NCBI RefSeq assembly: GCF_000153125.2
Contig: NZ_CM002299.1
Location: 60,709 to 124,708 of the forward strand
Length of the DNA: 64,000 bases
From: Congregibacter litoralis KT71
Lineage (GTDB): Bacteria; Pseudomonadota; Gammaproteobacteria; Pseudomonadales; Halieaceae
Direction: 5' to 3'
Below are positions 25,287 to 34,846 of the stretch, in pieces. Both the position numbers and the translations under genes were made by a program. Every line of letters begins with the position of its first letter. Positions within the stretch are counted from its first letter, which is position 1. Below the pieces are notes generated by a model. That model searched no databases and was not told the DNA's origin. It was given only the letters and a program-made list of their open reading frames with translations.

Positions 25287-26071
25287 TATTGCGCCTCCGG
25301 TGCAGCGATGGGCATGTTAAGAAGTTCGATAGTGGCGGTCTTCTTGGCGATACGAACACCCTTGCGGATCGCCGCAGAGTATTCACCCGAATCCAGGGGC
25401 TCCCAGCTGCGGGTGTTGTTGTTCCACACGCCGGCTTCAGCGCCGTCCGATGACTGATAAACCAGAGCGATACGGCCGATGCGCAGGAAGTCCACATCGC
25501 GGGCGCCATTGCCCAGATCAATGGTGTCGCTGTAGGTCTCGAACCCGCGACCGTACTGCAGCTCGATGTTGTAAGCCTCCAGCACCTGGCGGAACTTCTC
25601 AGCAACGGTCAGATCGGAACGGTCGACATTGGTCTTGAGGAATTCGATACGCTGGCGGCGCTCTTCAAGGTTGAAGGGCACGTCCATCTCAACAAACTGC
25701 TCCAGACCATCGATCATGCGGATGACCAGCGGAGTCATTTGCCGCTGGATAATTGTCACCTGGTCGATGGAATCGTCGATGTCAGCGATGCGGCGCAGCT
25801 GATTGTCGATTTGCCGTTGGAGACGGGCGTTGTAGACGCGCAGACCGTCGATCTGCTTCATGACTGTTTTGTAGTCGTCGAGCAGATTGCGGGTTTCGTC
25901 TGCAAGACGATCTACCTTCGCCTGGGACTCGCGGGCGGCCGTGGTTTTCTGGGCACTGACCTCGAGTATGTTGTCGAGTGTGCTTGTCTGCGCAGACGCT
26001 GCCAGCCCCACGAGGGCGGACAGTGAGGCTACGGCGACAAGCAGCACATTCTTCAGTCGATAGCTAGTCAT
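25286..26071 (-). CDS. DUF3450 periplasmic coiled-coil protein
   Basis: The first gene of the TonB2 operon, 261 residues. A signal peptide ends about residue 27 (ASLSALVGLAASAQ). A long coiled coil covers about residues 30-110 (SQAKVDRLADETRNLLDDYK, RLQRQIDNQLRRIADIDDSI), followed by a smaller globular part ending with AIRKGVRIAKKTATIELLNM. DUF3450 proteins are regularly found just upstream of ttpC-exbB2-exbD2-tonB2, but no biochemical role is known. AGGAAG ten bases before the ATG is the ribosome-binding site. The 235-base gap upstream should contain the operon promoter; none is obvious by eye. Confidence 0.88.
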   Translation of the reverse strand: MTSYRLKNVLLVAVASLSALVGLAASAQTSTLDNILEVSAQKTTAARESQAKVDRLADETRNLLDDYKTVMKQIDGLRVYNARLQRQIDNQLRRIADIDDSIDQVTIIQRQMTPLVIRMIDGLEQFVEMDVPFNLEERRQRIEFLKTNVDRSDLTVAEKFRQVLEAYNIELQYGRGFETYSDTIDLGNGARDVDFLRIGRIALVYQSSDGAEAGVWNNNTRSWEPLDSGEYSAAIRKGVRIAKKTATIELLNMPIAAPEAQ

Positions 26072-26306
26072 GGGAATTGTGCTTCCTGTGTCGAGAGAAA
26101 TGTGAACTGTTCTTTTTGATTGCAGTTGAGACCAAATGTCGGACTTGGACCAACTGAATTAGTCGTAGACCGGGCCGGAGATATAAGCAGATAAAATGGC
26201 TGATTTCAAACAACTGATGTTGCCATTTTTGGGTAACTGCCAATCTGTGTAGTTAGGTAACACCTTTTTGACCCCGGGTAACGCTTTCCCGGGAATTTGC
26301 CAAAAG

Positions 26307-26822
26307 TCACGGCTTACGCCGCGTGTATTCAAGAAACGTGTGCGCCGGGGTCCCGTCTTCCTCTGCGTTCTCCTGCCGCGCCACCTCCTCCCACTCGCCC
26401 CAGTCTATGCCGGTCAAAAAAGCATCCCCGGCGGGCTCCGCGTGCACGCGGGTGAGGTACAGACGACTTGCCCGGGGCAGCGCCAGCGCATAAATCTGGG
26501 CACCACCGATGACCATGAGCTCGTCGCTGCCATCGATGAGCGCGATACTTTCTGCAAGCGCAATGGCGTCATCGAGACTCTCCACGCTGCGCACGCCCTC
26601 GGCTTCGTAGCCGGGATCCCGGCTGATAACGATGTTCGTGCGCCCGGGGAGCGGCCTGCCGATGGATTCGAAGGTGAGGCGCCCCATAAGGATCGGTTTT
26701 CCCATGGTTGTGCGCTTGAAATGGGCGAGATCCCCGGGAACATCCCAGGGGAGCGCATTGTTGCGGCCGATCACCCCATTGTCGGCTGCGGCCACAATCA
26801 CGGCGATGGGAAGATCACTCAT
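26307..26822 (-). CDS. folA: Dihydrofolate reductase
   Basis: Dihydrofolate reductase (171 residues) makes tetrahydrofolate with NADPH, replacing the folate oxidised by thymidylate synthase. The N-terminal [20 protein letters not shown] and [20 protein letters not shown] carry the substrate tryptophan and aspartate, followed by [20 protein letters not shown] and the NADPH-binding [11 protein letters not shown]. It ends with FLEYTRRKP. Its start overlaps thyA's stop (ATGA, four bases): an operon of thymidylate synthase and its folate-recycling partner. Type I chromosomal enzyme; nothing suggests trimethoprim resistance. Confidence 0.95.
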   Translation of the reverse strand: MSDLPIAVIVAAADNGVIGRNNALPWDVPGDLAHFKRTTMGKPILMGRLTFESIGRPLPGRTNIVISRDPGYEAEGVRSVESLDDAIALAESIALIDGSDELMVIGGAQIYALALPRASRLYLTRVHAEPAGDAFLTGIDWGEWEEVARQENAEEDGTPAHTFLEYTRRKP

Positions 26823-27652
26823 ACCGCCACCGGAGCAGGAATCGCGGGGTGGGGATTGTAGCCACTCAACTCGAAGTCCTCAAAACGGTAATCGTAGATG
26901 CTGTCGGGTTTACGCAGGATGGCAAGAGTGGGCAAGGGCCGGGGCTCCCGCGACAGCTGCTCCTGCACCTGCTCCATGTGATTGAGATACAGGTGGGAGT
27001 CGCCGGTGCTCACAACAATTTCACCGGGCTCGAGATCAGCCTGCTGGGCCAGCATCATCACCAGCACAGCCAGACTCGCCATGTTGAAGGGCAGGCCCAG
27101 AAAGCTGTCGCTGGAACGGATATACAGCTGTGCCGAGAGCTTTCCCTCGGCGACGTAGAACTGATACAGGAGGTGGCAGGGGGGCAAGGCCATGCGCCCT
27201 GCCCGGGCATTTTCCTGGGGGCTCAGGGACTCATCAGGGAGATACTCGACGTTCCAGGCATGGAACAGGATCCGCCGGCTGTCCGGACGATGGCGCAAAC
27301 AGTCGAGGACGTATTCGATCTGATCGACCTCGCCGCCATCCTGCGTCGGCCAGGCGCGCCACTGCTTGCCATACACGGGGCCCAGATCACCGGTCTCCGT
27401 GGCCCATTCGTTCCAGATACTCACACCGTGTTCCTGCAGCCAGGCGACGTTGGTATCGCCATTGAGAAACCAGATGAGCTCGTTGATGATGCTACGCAAA
27501 TGCACCTTCTTGGTGGTGAGAAGGGGAAAACCGTCGGCCAGGTTATGGCGGAACTGCCGTCCGAAGACGGACAGCGTGCCGGTGCCCGTCCGATCCTCCT
27601 TGCGGACGCCGTTTTCAAGAATATCCCTCAGCAGGTCGTGGTACTGGCGCAT
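26819..27652 (-). CDS. thyA: Thymidylate synthase
   Basis: A ThyA of 277 residues, converting dUMP to dTMP with methylenetetrahydrofolate. Sequence landmarks: [20 protein letters not shown] and [20 protein letters not shown] at the start, [20 protein letters not shown], the catalytic cysteine in [14 protein letters not shown] near residue 160, [19 protein letters not shown] and [12 protein letters not shown]. The C-terminal residues [10 protein letters not shown] close over the active site. The start is the ATG of MRQYHDLL; 17 further upstream residues in the open frame lie outside the family. It is 10 bases behind lgt, in the usual gammaproteobacterial order lgt-thyA-folA. Confidence 0.96.
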   Translation of the reverse strand: MRQYHDLLRDILENGVRKEDRTGTGTLSVFGRQFRHNLADGFPLLTTKKVHLRSIINELIWFLNGDTNVAWLQEHGVSIWNEWATETGDLGPVYGKQWRAWPTQDGGEVDQIEYVLDCLRHRPDSRRILFHAWNVEYLPDESLSPQENARAGRMALPPCHLLYQFYVAEGKLSAQLYIRSSDSFLGLPFNMASLAVLVMMLAQQADLEPGEIVVSTGDSHLYLNHMEQVQEQLSREPRPLPTLAILRKPDSIYDYRFEDFELSGYNPHPAIPAPVAV

Positions 27653-27662
27653 GAACGCTCCC

Positions 27663-28466
27663 CTATCGTTTTGACGCTGGCGTGGCGGTTCGCAGAAAAG
27701 CAAACCACAGCATGTAAAGTCCCAGCAGAATCATCGGTACACAAAGTATCTGCCCGCGGGTCATCCAACCGAAGGCCTGAATGCCCAGGTGCGCATCGGG
27801 CTCGCGAAAAAACTCCGCCGCAAAACGCAGGAGTCCATAGCCAAGGGCAAACACTCCGGACACCGCCCAGGTGGGTCGCGGTCGGCTGCTGAACCAGAAC
27901 AGAATTACGAAGAGCAGAATGCCCTCCAGGGCAAATTGGTAAAGTTGCGAGGGGTGACGGGCAATCTGGAGGGGATCCCGGGGAAACACCATCGCCCAGG
28001 GAACATCGGCGGCCCGTCCCCAAAGCTCCTGCCCGATAAAATTACCCAGACGCCCCAGGGCAAGGCCCAAGGGCGCGAGAGGCGCCACAAAATCCAGCAG
28101 AGGACCAAAGGCGATAGTCTGTCGGCGGGCATACCAGAAGGTCGCAATGATTACGCCCAGCATACCGCCGTGAAAGGACATTCCCCCCTCCCATACCCGG
28201 AGTAGCCAGCTGGGATCCTGCGCCAGACGCTCGCCCCCATAAAAAATCGCGTAACCCATACGTCCCCCGAGAACCACGCCCAGAGCGGCATAGAACAGCA
28301 GATCATCCACCTGCTCCCGGGAGACGGGCGAATCCGCGCGGCGACTGCGCTTGGCCGCCAGGCCCCAGGCGAAAGCCAGTCCTGCGAGATACGTCAGGCC
28401 ATACCAATGAATCTGCAGGGGCCCCAGAGCGACGGCGACGGGGTCAATTTCGGGATAGGTCAGCAT
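27663..28466 (-). CDS. lgt: Prolipoprotein diacylglyceryl transferase
   Basis: Lgt (267 residues) moves diacylglycerol from phosphatidylglycerol to the lipobox cysteine of prolipoproteins, in the inner membrane. The signature [14 protein letters not shown] is near residue 145 with the essential Arg and Asn; about seven membrane segments are visible, and the first [20 protein letters not shown] includes the conserved histidine and tyrosine. It is essential in most gram-negatives. It is the first gene of lgt-thyA-folA here. A 210-base gap separates it from the divergent NRDE gene. Confidence 0.95.
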   Translation of the reverse strand: MLTYPEIDPVAVALGPLQIHWYGLTYLAGLAFAWGLAAKRSRRADSPVSREQVDDLLFYAALGVVLGGRMGYAIFYGGERLAQDPSWLLRVWEGGMSFHGGMLGVIIATFWYARRQTIAFGPLLDFVAPLAPLGLALGRLGNFIGQELWGRAADVPWAMVFPRDPLQIARHPSQLYQFALEGILLFVILFWFSSRPRPTWAVSGVFALGYGLLRFAAEFFREPDAHLGIQAFGWMTRGQILCVPMILLGLYMLWFAFLRTATPASKR

Positions 28467-28676
28467 GGTTACGACGCTTAAGAAGGCTCAGAGAAGGATT
28501 TCTGCTAAGGATCACCCACACGATACACTGTTTCAAAAAGCTGCAGGGAGCTGCAAAAAACGGTACAAACAGCTCGCAGCAACTCCGGGGAGAAAATACC
28601 GTATCCGGGGAAAACTGCGCGCCGCCCATTATCGGGCAGCGTTGAACGATCTACAAATAATGCGAGTGAGCTTTTC

Positions 28677-29453
28677 ATGTGTCTGATCGTTTTTGCCTGG
28701 CAACAGCACCCCACCGCATCCCTGCTGCTGGCGGCCAACCGCGACGAGTTCCATGAACGCCCCGCCGCGGCCGCTCATTACTGGGAAGATGCACCACAGC
28801 TTCTTGCCGGCAGAGACCTTCAGGCGGGGGGCACCTGGCTGGGCGTCAGTCGCGGGGGCCGCTTCGCCGCCATCACTAACATCCGCGACCCCGCCGCAGA
28901 AGCCGGCGGCGCGCCTCGCACCCGGGGGGAGCTGACAACGGATTTTCTCACCGCTACCCAGACCCCCGGTGACTACCTCGCCGAGGTCGCCGGGCGCCGG
29001 AACGACTATCAGGGCTTTAATCTTCTGGTCGGTGACCGTGACAGTCTCTGGTACCTCCACGGGAACCGCGATGAGCCTTCAGCGCCCGAACCCCTGGCAC
29101 CGGGCATTTACGGCTTGAGTAATGCGGCCCTGGACGTCCCCTGGCCAAAGGTGCAGCGGGCCCGTCATCGTCTGCAGGATGCTATGGCAGCAAAGCAGCT
29201 CCCCGACCACGAGGTGCTCAGAACCTGTCTCAATGATCGCAGTCTCGCAGCCCCCGAGGCGCTGGAAAAACAGCATCTCTCCGGCGCCATGGCGCGACAG
29301 CTGTCCGCCCAGTTCATCGTCACACCCCGTTATGGCACCCGCTGCTGCACAACCCTGCGGCAGCACACAAACGGAAAACTTGAGTTTCAGGAGCAGCGCT
29401 TTGATAGCCGGGGGGAACTCCAGGGCACCGAGGTTTTTGCGCTGCAGGTCTGA
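28677..29453 (+). CDS. NRDE/TANGO2-family protein
   Basis: A 258-residue protein of the NRDE family (named for the Asn-Arg-Asp-Glu motif), homologous to eukaryotic TANGO2. The N-terminal MCLIVFAWQQHPTASLLLAA precedes ANRDEFHERP at residues 21-30; LLAGRDLQAGGTWLGVSRGG, FAAITNIRDP and GFNLLVGD follow, with the cysteine at position 2 that makes it a candidate Ntn-type nucleophile. The end has TPRYGTRCCTTL. The biochemical role is unsettled; heme or lipid handling is proposed for TANGO2. It is alone on the plus strand between lgt and ptsP, breaking the ptsP-lgt order. Confidence 0.87.
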   Translation: MCLIVFAWQQHPTASLLLAANRDEFHERPAAAAHYWEDAPQLLAGRDLQAGGTWLGVSRGGRFAAITNIRDPAAEAGGAPRTRGELTTDFLTATQTPGDYLAEVAGRRNDYQGFNLLVGDRDSLWYLHGNRDEPSAPEPLAPGIYGLSNAALDVPWPKVQRARHRLQDAMAAKQLPDHEVLRTCLNDRSLAAPEALEKQHLSGAMARQLSAQFIVTPRYGTRCCTTLRQHTNGKLEFQEQRFDSRGELQGTEVFALQV

Positions 29454-29461
29454 CCGAGGAA

Positions 29462-31732
29462 CTAGTCGATAGGGGTCGGAACCATCTGCTGGAGGTCCCG
29501 CTCGCGGAAGAACGCGCTGAGGCGCTCCTCCACCGCCTGACCGCTATCCATCTGCCGCACCTCCGCAAGCAGTGCCCGGGCGTCGCTGGCGGTAATGGAG
29601 CGCACGGCATGCTTCACCCGGGGCAGGCTGGTGACGTTCATGGACAGCACGTCGTAACCCATGGCCAGAAGAAGCACCGCCGCCTGGGGATTGCCTGCAA
29701 GCTCACCGCAGATACTCACCTGTTTGCCCTCGGCGCGGGCACCCTCGGCGACCAAAATGAGCGCCTCGAGGAGCGCGGGATGGAAAGCATGATAGAGATC
29801 CGACACCCGCGCGTTGTTGCGATCCACCGCCAGGAGGTACTGGGTTAAATCGTTACTGCCCACGGATAGAAAATCGACGCGGCGCGCCAGCGCCCGCGCC
29901 TGGTAGACCGCCGAAGGCACCTCAACCATGACCCCGATGGGCGGCATGGGAACGCTCAGGCCCTCTTCCTCGAGCTCCCGGTGACTTCGGTGAATAAGGC
30001 TCAGAGCCTCCTCCAGCTCGGGAATATTACTGATCATGGGAAGCATGATGCGCAGGTTGCCCAGCCCCTCATTCGCCTTGAGCATGGCTCGCACCTGGGC
30101 GAGGAGTATCTCCGGGTGATCCAGGGTAACGCGTATCCCGCGCCAGCCGAGAAACGGGTTTTCCTCCTCGATGGGAAAATAAGGCAGTGCCTTGTCGCCG
30201 CCCACATCCAGGGTCCGCATGGTGACCGGACGGGGGGCAAACGCCTCGAGCTGCTCCCGATAAATCTGTCGCTGCTCTTCCTCAGAAGGAAAACGCTCCC
30301 GCATGAGGAAGGGCACCTCCGTGCGATACAGACCCACCCCCTCGGCACCGCGCTCCAGGGAACGCGCAACATCAGCCATGAGCCCCGTGTTGACCCACAG
30401 AGGGAGGCGATGCTCATCGAGGGTTATGCTGGGTAAATCCCGGAGGCTCTCGAGCCCCTTGTTGAGCTCGGCGTCCTGGTCGGCGATCACCTGGAAACGC
30501 CGAATACCTGCCGCCGTGGGATTGAGGTGCACGTTGCCGTTGTAGCCATCCACTACAACAGACATATCGCGAAGACGCTTATAGGGTAGATCCACGGCAC
30601 CCATCACCGTGGGGATGCCCATGGCCCGGGCGAGGATGGCCACGTGGGAGTTGCTTGAGCCGCGCACGGAGATCAGTCCCACCAGCCGGTCCCGGGGAAT
30701 CTCCCCAAGCATGGACGCAGTGAGTTCTTCACTCACGAGAATGGTTTTTTCGGGAAACTCGTGATTATCGCGTTGATCGGCCTGGAGATAGCCCAGCACC
30801 CGCTCACCGAGATCCTTCACATCCACGGCACGCTCACGGAGATAGCTGTGCTCCATGGCTTCAAAGTGGCGGATGTGCTCGATCATGACCTGCGCCAATG
30901 CGCCCTGGGCCCACACGCCGGATTTGATGAGCGACGCCACTTCGCCACCGATTCTCGAATCATCAAGAATGCCCAGGTACACATCAAAGAGAGCGAGATC
31001 TTCCGGGCTCAGCTTATCGCGAAGGTTTTCCGCCACGGACTCAATATCGATGCGCACCTGGGACAGGGCCTGCTTGAAAGCGCGAAGCTCTCCGCGGCGG
31101 TCATCGCTGGACTGGCGGGGCACGGCGTAGAGATCCGCCACGGGGGACATGACAACCGCCGTGCCAATGGCGATGCCCGGCGCCCCGGGCACACCGCTGA
31201 TGCGGGCGTAGGTGCTGTCGCGTTCGGGACTGCTCTCATCGGGGACTTCGCCCGTAACCCGGGCGTGGGCGATGGCGCCGGAGAGTTGCGCCGACATGGT
31301 GACCAGAAAGGCTTCTTCCGCCTCATCAAAGCGGCGGCGGCGCGCCTGCTGTACCACTAATACACCGAGAACCTCACGCTGATGAATGATGGGCACGCCC
31401 AAAAAAGCGTGGAAGGATTCTTCGCCGATGTTGGGCAGTAACTGAAAATTCGGGTGGAGCTCGGCATCTTCAAGGTTGACGGGCTCTCCCCGCTCGGCGA
31501 CCAGACCCACAAGACCCTCACCGGGCGCCAGGGAAAGGCGCCCCACCTGGGAGGCATTGAGCCCTTCCGTGGCCCGGAACACGTAGCGGCTTTCGTTGCG
31601 TCCGCGGATATAAACGCTGCAGACCTCCGTCCCCATGGCCATGCGTACCCGGGATACGATGATGCCGAGCACCTCATCGAGGGACTCGGCAGCGTTGACC
31701 TCCAGGACGATATTGCGCAGAACTTCCAGCAT
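29462..31732 (-). CDS. ptsP: PTS enzyme I-Ntr, PEP-protein phosphotransferase
   Basis: PtsP (756 residues) starts the nitrogen-related phosphotransferase chain by taking phosphate from phosphoenolpyruvate. The N-terminal GAF domain covers about residues 1-155 (VYIRGRNESRYVFRATEGLN), the EI N-domain follows, with the phospho-histidine in SSNSHVAILARAMGIPTVMG near residue 355, and the PEP-binding barrel is in the C-terminal half (RTEVPFLMRERFPSEEEQRQ, DFLSVGSNDLTQYLLAVDRN, SICGELAGNP). The conserved pair rppH-ptsP is kept: the ptsP ATG lies two bases after the rppH stop. The partners NPr and EIIA-Ntr are not in the window. Confidence 0.95.
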   Translation of the reverse strand: MLEVLRNIVLEVNAAESLDEVLGIIVSRVRMAMGTEVCSVYIRGRNESRYVFRATEGLNASQVGRLSLAPGEGLVGLVAERGEPVNLEDAELHPNFQLLPNIGEESFHAFLGVPIIHQREVLGVLVVQQARRRRFDEAEEAFLVTMSAQLSGAIAHARVTGEVPDESSPERDSTYARISGVPGAPGIAIGTAVVMSPVADLYAVPRQSSDDRRGELRAFKQALSQVRIDIESVAENLRDKLSPEDLALFDVYLGILDDSRIGGEVASLIKSGVWAQGALAQVMIEHIRHFEAMEHSYLRERAVDVKDLGERVLGYLQADQRDNHEFPEKTILVSEELTASMLGEIPRDRLVGLISVRGSSNSHVAILARAMGIPTVMGAVDLPYKRLRDMSVVVDGYNGNVHLNPTAAGIRRFQVIADQDAELNKGLESLRDLPSITLDEHRLPLWVNTGLMADVARSLERGAEGVGLYRTEVPFLMRERFPSEEEQRQIYREQLEAFAPRPVTMRTLDVGGDKALPYFPIEEENPFLGWRGIRVTLDHPEILLAQVRAMLKANEGLGNLRIMLPMISNIPELEEALSLIHRSHRELEEEGLSVPMPPIGVMVEVPSAVYQARALARRVDFLSVGSNDLTQYLLAVDRNNARVSDLYHAFHPALLEALILVAEGARAEGKQVSICGELAGNPQAAVLLLAMGYDVLSMNVTSLPRVKHAVRSITASDARALLAEVRQMDSGQAVEERLSAFFRERDLQQMVPTPID

Positions 31733-31734
31733 GT

Positions 31735-32238
31735 TCAGGAGTCCTGCCTGCCGGATGCCAGGCGACCCAGCAGAGGCACGGCGAGTTCCTTCAAGGCGCG
31801 GCGGTACACCTCACGCTTGAAATAGACCACCTGGTTCAGGGGATACCAGTAGGATACCCACTGCCAGTGGTCGAACTCCGGTTTCGCATTGTGCGCCAGA
31901 CTCACCGCCTCATCCGGCGCAAGCATGCGAAGGAGATACCACTTCTGTTTTTGACCTATGCAAAGAGGCTGCTGGCCTTTTCGTTGATACTGCTTCGGGA
32001 GGCGATAGCGCAGCCAGCCCCGGGTGCAGCCGAGGAGTTCCACATGCCCCGGGCCCAGACCCACCTCTTCTTCCAGCTCACGATAAAGCGCCTCCTCCGG
32101 CTTTTCACCATCGTTGACACCGCCCTGGGGAAATTGCCAGGCGTCGCGACCGCCCACTCGACGCGCCCATAGAAGTCGTCCGTCATCATTGGTGATGACG
32201 ATACCGACATTGGGCCGAAAGCCCTGCGCATCGATCAT
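31735..32238 (-). CDS. rppH: RNA pyrophosphohydrolase (Nudix)
   Basis: RppH (167 residues) removes pyrophosphate from the 5' end of transcripts and so exposes them to RNase E. The Nudix box is complete: [20 protein letters not shown], then [22 protein letters not shown] begins the fold; WQFPQGG precedes the box; QKWYLLRML and [20 protein letters not shown] are characteristic of the bacterial enzyme. The start at [10 protein letters not shown] matches the family; the 15 codons upstream in frame do not. It leads ptsP in a two-gene unit and diverges from the HAD phosphatase gene. Confidence 0.95.
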   Translation of the reverse strand: MIDAQGFRPNVGIVITNDDGRLLWARRVGGRDAWQFPQGGVNDGEKPEEALYRELEEEVGLGPGHVELLGCTRGWLRYRLPKQYQRKGQQPLCIGQKQKWYLLRMLAPDEAVSLAHNAKPEFDHWQWVSYWYPLNQVVYFKREVYRRALKELAVPLLGRLASGRQDS

Positions 32239-32450
32239 GAGTACTCTGTCCGGAGTGACAAGGAATCGCTGATTGTTCCACAAATACGTGCAACTGAGAA
32301 TTGCGACGCTTTTGCGTGGTCAGCTACCCTTGCGCCCGGGCCTTTTTATCAGACCCTTTCAGCGCTTTTTCAGGCGCAGCATACCGTGCAGTGCCGGGCA
32401 GGCTGAGAACTGCATTCCGGGCTGTACCCCAAGCCATCATAGGACCTCTC

Positions 32451-33107
32451 ATGACGCTCGCAATTTTTGATCTCGACAACACGCTCATCGCCGGAGACAG
32501 CGATCATCTCTGGGGGGAGTTTCTGTGCACCGAGGGTCTGGTGGATGCCGAGACCTTCCGAGCCGGCAACGAGCAGTTCTATGCGGACTACCAGCGCGGC
32601 GCACTCGATATCGAGGCCTATCTGGCCTTCGCCCTGGCGCCCCTTGCGGGGCGCAGCCCCGACGCCCTCAAAGAGCTGCAGACAAAATTCATCCGGGAAT
32701 GTATCCGGCCCATCATGCTCCCTGCAGCGACATCGCTCCTTAAAAAGCATCGGCAGCGTGGCGATCGCCTCCTCATCATCACCGCGACCAATGAGTTCGT
32801 AACCACTCCCATCGCCAGAGAACTGGGCGTCGATGAGTTGCTGGGCTGTGCCGTGGAGATTGAGAAGGGTCTGCTCACCGGCAGACCCACAGGGACACTC
32901 ACTTACCGGGAGGGCAAGGTGAAGCGTCTCAAAGAGTGGTTAAACAGGAACGGGGAAACGCTGGAAGGCGCCTGCTTCTACAGCGACTCCCACAACGATC
33001 TGCCTTTGCTCGAGGTGATAGATAACCCCGTGGTTGTAGATGGAGACCCCACCCTGACAGCCATTGCCGCAGAGCGCGGCTGGCCCCGGATCAGCCTCCG
33101 CCGGTAA
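32451..33107 (+). CDS. HAD-IB phosphatase (SerB-like)
   Basis: A haloacid-dehalogenase-type phosphatase (218 residues). MTLAIFDLDNTLIAGDSDHL has the nucleophilic Asp and the general acid Asp of motif I; RLLIITATNEFVTTPIA is motif II (Thr), and CFYSDSHNDLPLL motif IV with the magnesium aspartates. It belongs to the HAD subfamily IB (TIGR01490-like) rather than to true SerB, since the C-terminal and cap regions are shorter. The ATG at 32451 follows AGGA. A gene of this kind lies next to rppH in Pseudomonas also. The substrate is not known; phosphoserine-type or lipid phosphate activity is possible. Confidence 0.85.
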   Translation: MTLAIFDLDNTLIAGDSDHLWGEFLCTEGLVDAETFRAGNEQFYADYQRGALDIEAYLAFALAPLAGRSPDALKELQTKFIRECIRPIMLPAATSLLKKHRQRGDRLLIITATNEFVTTPIARELGVDELLGCAVEIEKGLLTGRPTGTLTYREGKVKRLKEWLNRNGETLEGACFYSDSHNDLPLLEVIDNPVVVDGDPTLTAIAAERGWPRISLRR

Positions 33108-33133
33108 CGAAGCGTCCGGGGCTTCAGGAAGCG

Positions 33134-33529
33134 CTAGTCTTCGTCAGCGCAGTGGGACTTGTAGGCCTCCGCATCCATCAGCAGGGTCTGCACTTCTTCC
33201 AGATCCTGGGGTTGGAGGCGAAAAAACCAGCCATCGTGGTAAGCATCGCCGTTCACTGTTTCCGGCGCATCTTCCAGGGCGCTGTTGACCGCGACCACGG
33301 TGCCCGTGATGGGCGCATAAATGTCTGAAGCCGCTTTTACGGACTCCACTACACCCGCTTCGTCACCGGCAGCAAGTTCGGCGCCCTCTTCGGGGAGCTC
33401 TACGAAAACCACGTCCCCGAGAGCTTCCTGGGCGTGATCGCTGATACCGACGGTCACGGTGCCGTCGTCTTCCACCCGTGCCCACTCGTGACTGCGGGCG
33501 AACCGCAACTCTGGAAGAACCTGACTCAT
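33134..33529 (-). CDS. gcvH: Glycine cleavage system H protein
   Basis: The lipoyl carrier of the glycine cleavage complex (131 residues); its swinging lipoyl-lysine carries the aminomethyl group between P, T and L proteins. The lysine is in [20 protein letters not shown] near residue 65. The N-terminal [20 protein letters not shown] and the middle [17 protein letters not shown] are standard. GcvT and GcvP are not adjacent: the ubiI gene lies upstream (75-base gap), and the HAD gene converges from the other side. In many relatives gcvTHP follows ubiI; here only H remains, so the other genes must be elsewhere. Confidence 0.95.
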   Translation of the reverse strand: MSQVLPELRFARSHEWARVEDDGTVTVGISDHAQEALGDVVFVELPEEGAELAAGDEAGVVESVKAASDIYAPITGTVVAVNSALEDAPETVNGDAYHDGWFFRLQPQDLEEVQTLLMDAEAYKSHCADED

Positions 33530-33604
33530 TGACCTACCCCTGAATAGAAAAAACGTATTCTAGCTGCGGTCCCGTAAAACTCAACGCAGCTCCTCTGGAA
33601 AACT

Positions 33605-34846
33605 TCAGCTGACACCCATGGCCTGACGAATAATCTGCCGCTTGACCCGCGGCATCGCGGCGACGGCACGCATGCCCGTGTTCCGCAACCAGCGCAGGGG
33701 CGGTGTGTCCTGCTCGAAGAGGCGCTTGAACCCATCCATGGCTGCCATCATTGCCAGGTTGTCGCCCTTTCGGCGCCGTTGATAGCGCGCGAGCACGTCC
33801 TCCCGCCCCGGATCCAGGCCCCGGCCCAGGGCGGTATTCAATTCTTCGGCCAGTACCTGCACATCGGCCAGACCCAGGTTGATGCCCTGCCCCGCGAGGG
33901 GATGGATGGTATGCGCGGCATCTCCCACCAGGGCGACGCCGGGGAGCACATAGTCCACGGCGTGGCGCTGCCGCAAGGGGAAAGCCTTGCGCGCTGCGCA
34001 GGCAGTCACCTTTCCCAGCACGTGCTCACTGGCCTGGCCCAAAGCCTCCCCGAAGGCTTCATCATCCAGCGCGATTATATCGTCGGCCAGATGCTCCTCG
34101 ATTGACCAGACGATGGAGCAGAGCCGGTCCTCGGGGCTATCCAGAGGCAGCAGAGCCAGGGGCCCGGACTGCAGAAACCGCTGCCAGGCCGTGTCCTGAT
34201 GGCCCTTCTCAAAGGCAACGGTCGTCACAATGGCGCGATGCCCGTACTCCCATTCCCGGGTGGGCATGCCCAGCATCTGGCGCGTAGGCGAGAGCGCACC
34301 ATCCGCCGCAATAAGCAGTCCACAGCGCAGGCGCGTACCGTCCTCAAGCGTCAGCAAGCTGCGTCGGGCCTCGTCCCCCGTGTCCGGGCCGGGGCTGCGC
34401 TCGATAGTAGCGAGGCGGGCAGGCGCCATGACGCGCAGACCCCCAAGGCTGCGGACCCGCTGGGCGAGGGCAGCAGTGATGATGCGGTTTTCGACAATGC
34501 TACCGAGGGAGGGGGCAGACACCTCCTGAGCATCGAACTCGATACGTCCGGTACCTTCAGCGTCCCAGACGGTCATATGACGATAAGGGCAGCTGCGGGC
34601 CGCTTCGATGGCAGGCCAGGCACCGAGCGCCTGCAAAAAATCGATGGAACGCGGTGTGAGGGCACTCACCCGCGCATCGTAGTCAGCCGGGGCAGCGCCC
34701 TCCAGGGTTGGCAGCCGGGGCAGCTCCCGAGCCTCGAGCACCGCCACGGAACATCCGGAATCTGCCAGCGCTGCGGCGGCGGCGAGCCCCGCTATACCAC
34801 CACCGACAATGGCAATGTCGACGGTGTCTTCCCGGGGATCAACCAT
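33605..34846 (-). CDS. ubiI: UbiI/VisC-type FAD-dependent ubiquinone hydroxylase
   Basis: A flavoprotein monooxygenase of 413 residues in ubiquinone synthesis, probably acting on C5 of the ring. DIAIVGGGIAGLAAAAALAD is the FAD-binding turn; DYDARVSALTPRSIDFLQAL follows, GLLIAADGALSPTRQMLG is the DG motif, and GDAAHTIHPLAGQGINLGL is the second FAD motif. The form DYDARVSALT fits UbiI/UbiF more than UbiH, which is the next gene upstream. The start used is MVDPRED because the upstream open frame overlaps ubiH by too much; this start overlaps the ubiH stop by eight bases. UbiF or UbiM cannot be ruled out. Confidence 0.85.
   Translation of the reverse strand: MVDPREDTVDIAIVGGGIAGLAAAAALADSGCSVAVLEARELPRLPTLEGAAPADYDARVSALTPRSIDFLQALGAWPAIEAARSCPYRHMTVWDAEGTGRIEFDAQEVSAPSLGSIVENRIITAALAQRVRSLGGLRVMAPARLATIERSPGPDTGDEARRSLLTLEDGTRLRCGLLIAADGALSPTRQMLGMPTREWEYGHRAIVTTVAFEKGHQDTAWQRFLQSGPLALLPLDSPEDRLCSIVWSIEEHLADDIIALDDEAFGEALGQASEHVLGKVTACAARKAFPLRQRHAVDYVLPGVALVGDAAHTIHPLAGQGINLGLADVQVLAEELNTALGRGLDPGREDVLARYQRRRKGDNLAMMAAMDGFKRLFEQDTPPLRWLRNTGMRAVAAMPRVKRQIIRQAMGVS

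Noticed and set aside
26272..26293. CCCGGG ... CCCGGG inverted repeat after folA as terminator
   Set aside because: The stem is only six base pairs and no uridine run follows in either direction.
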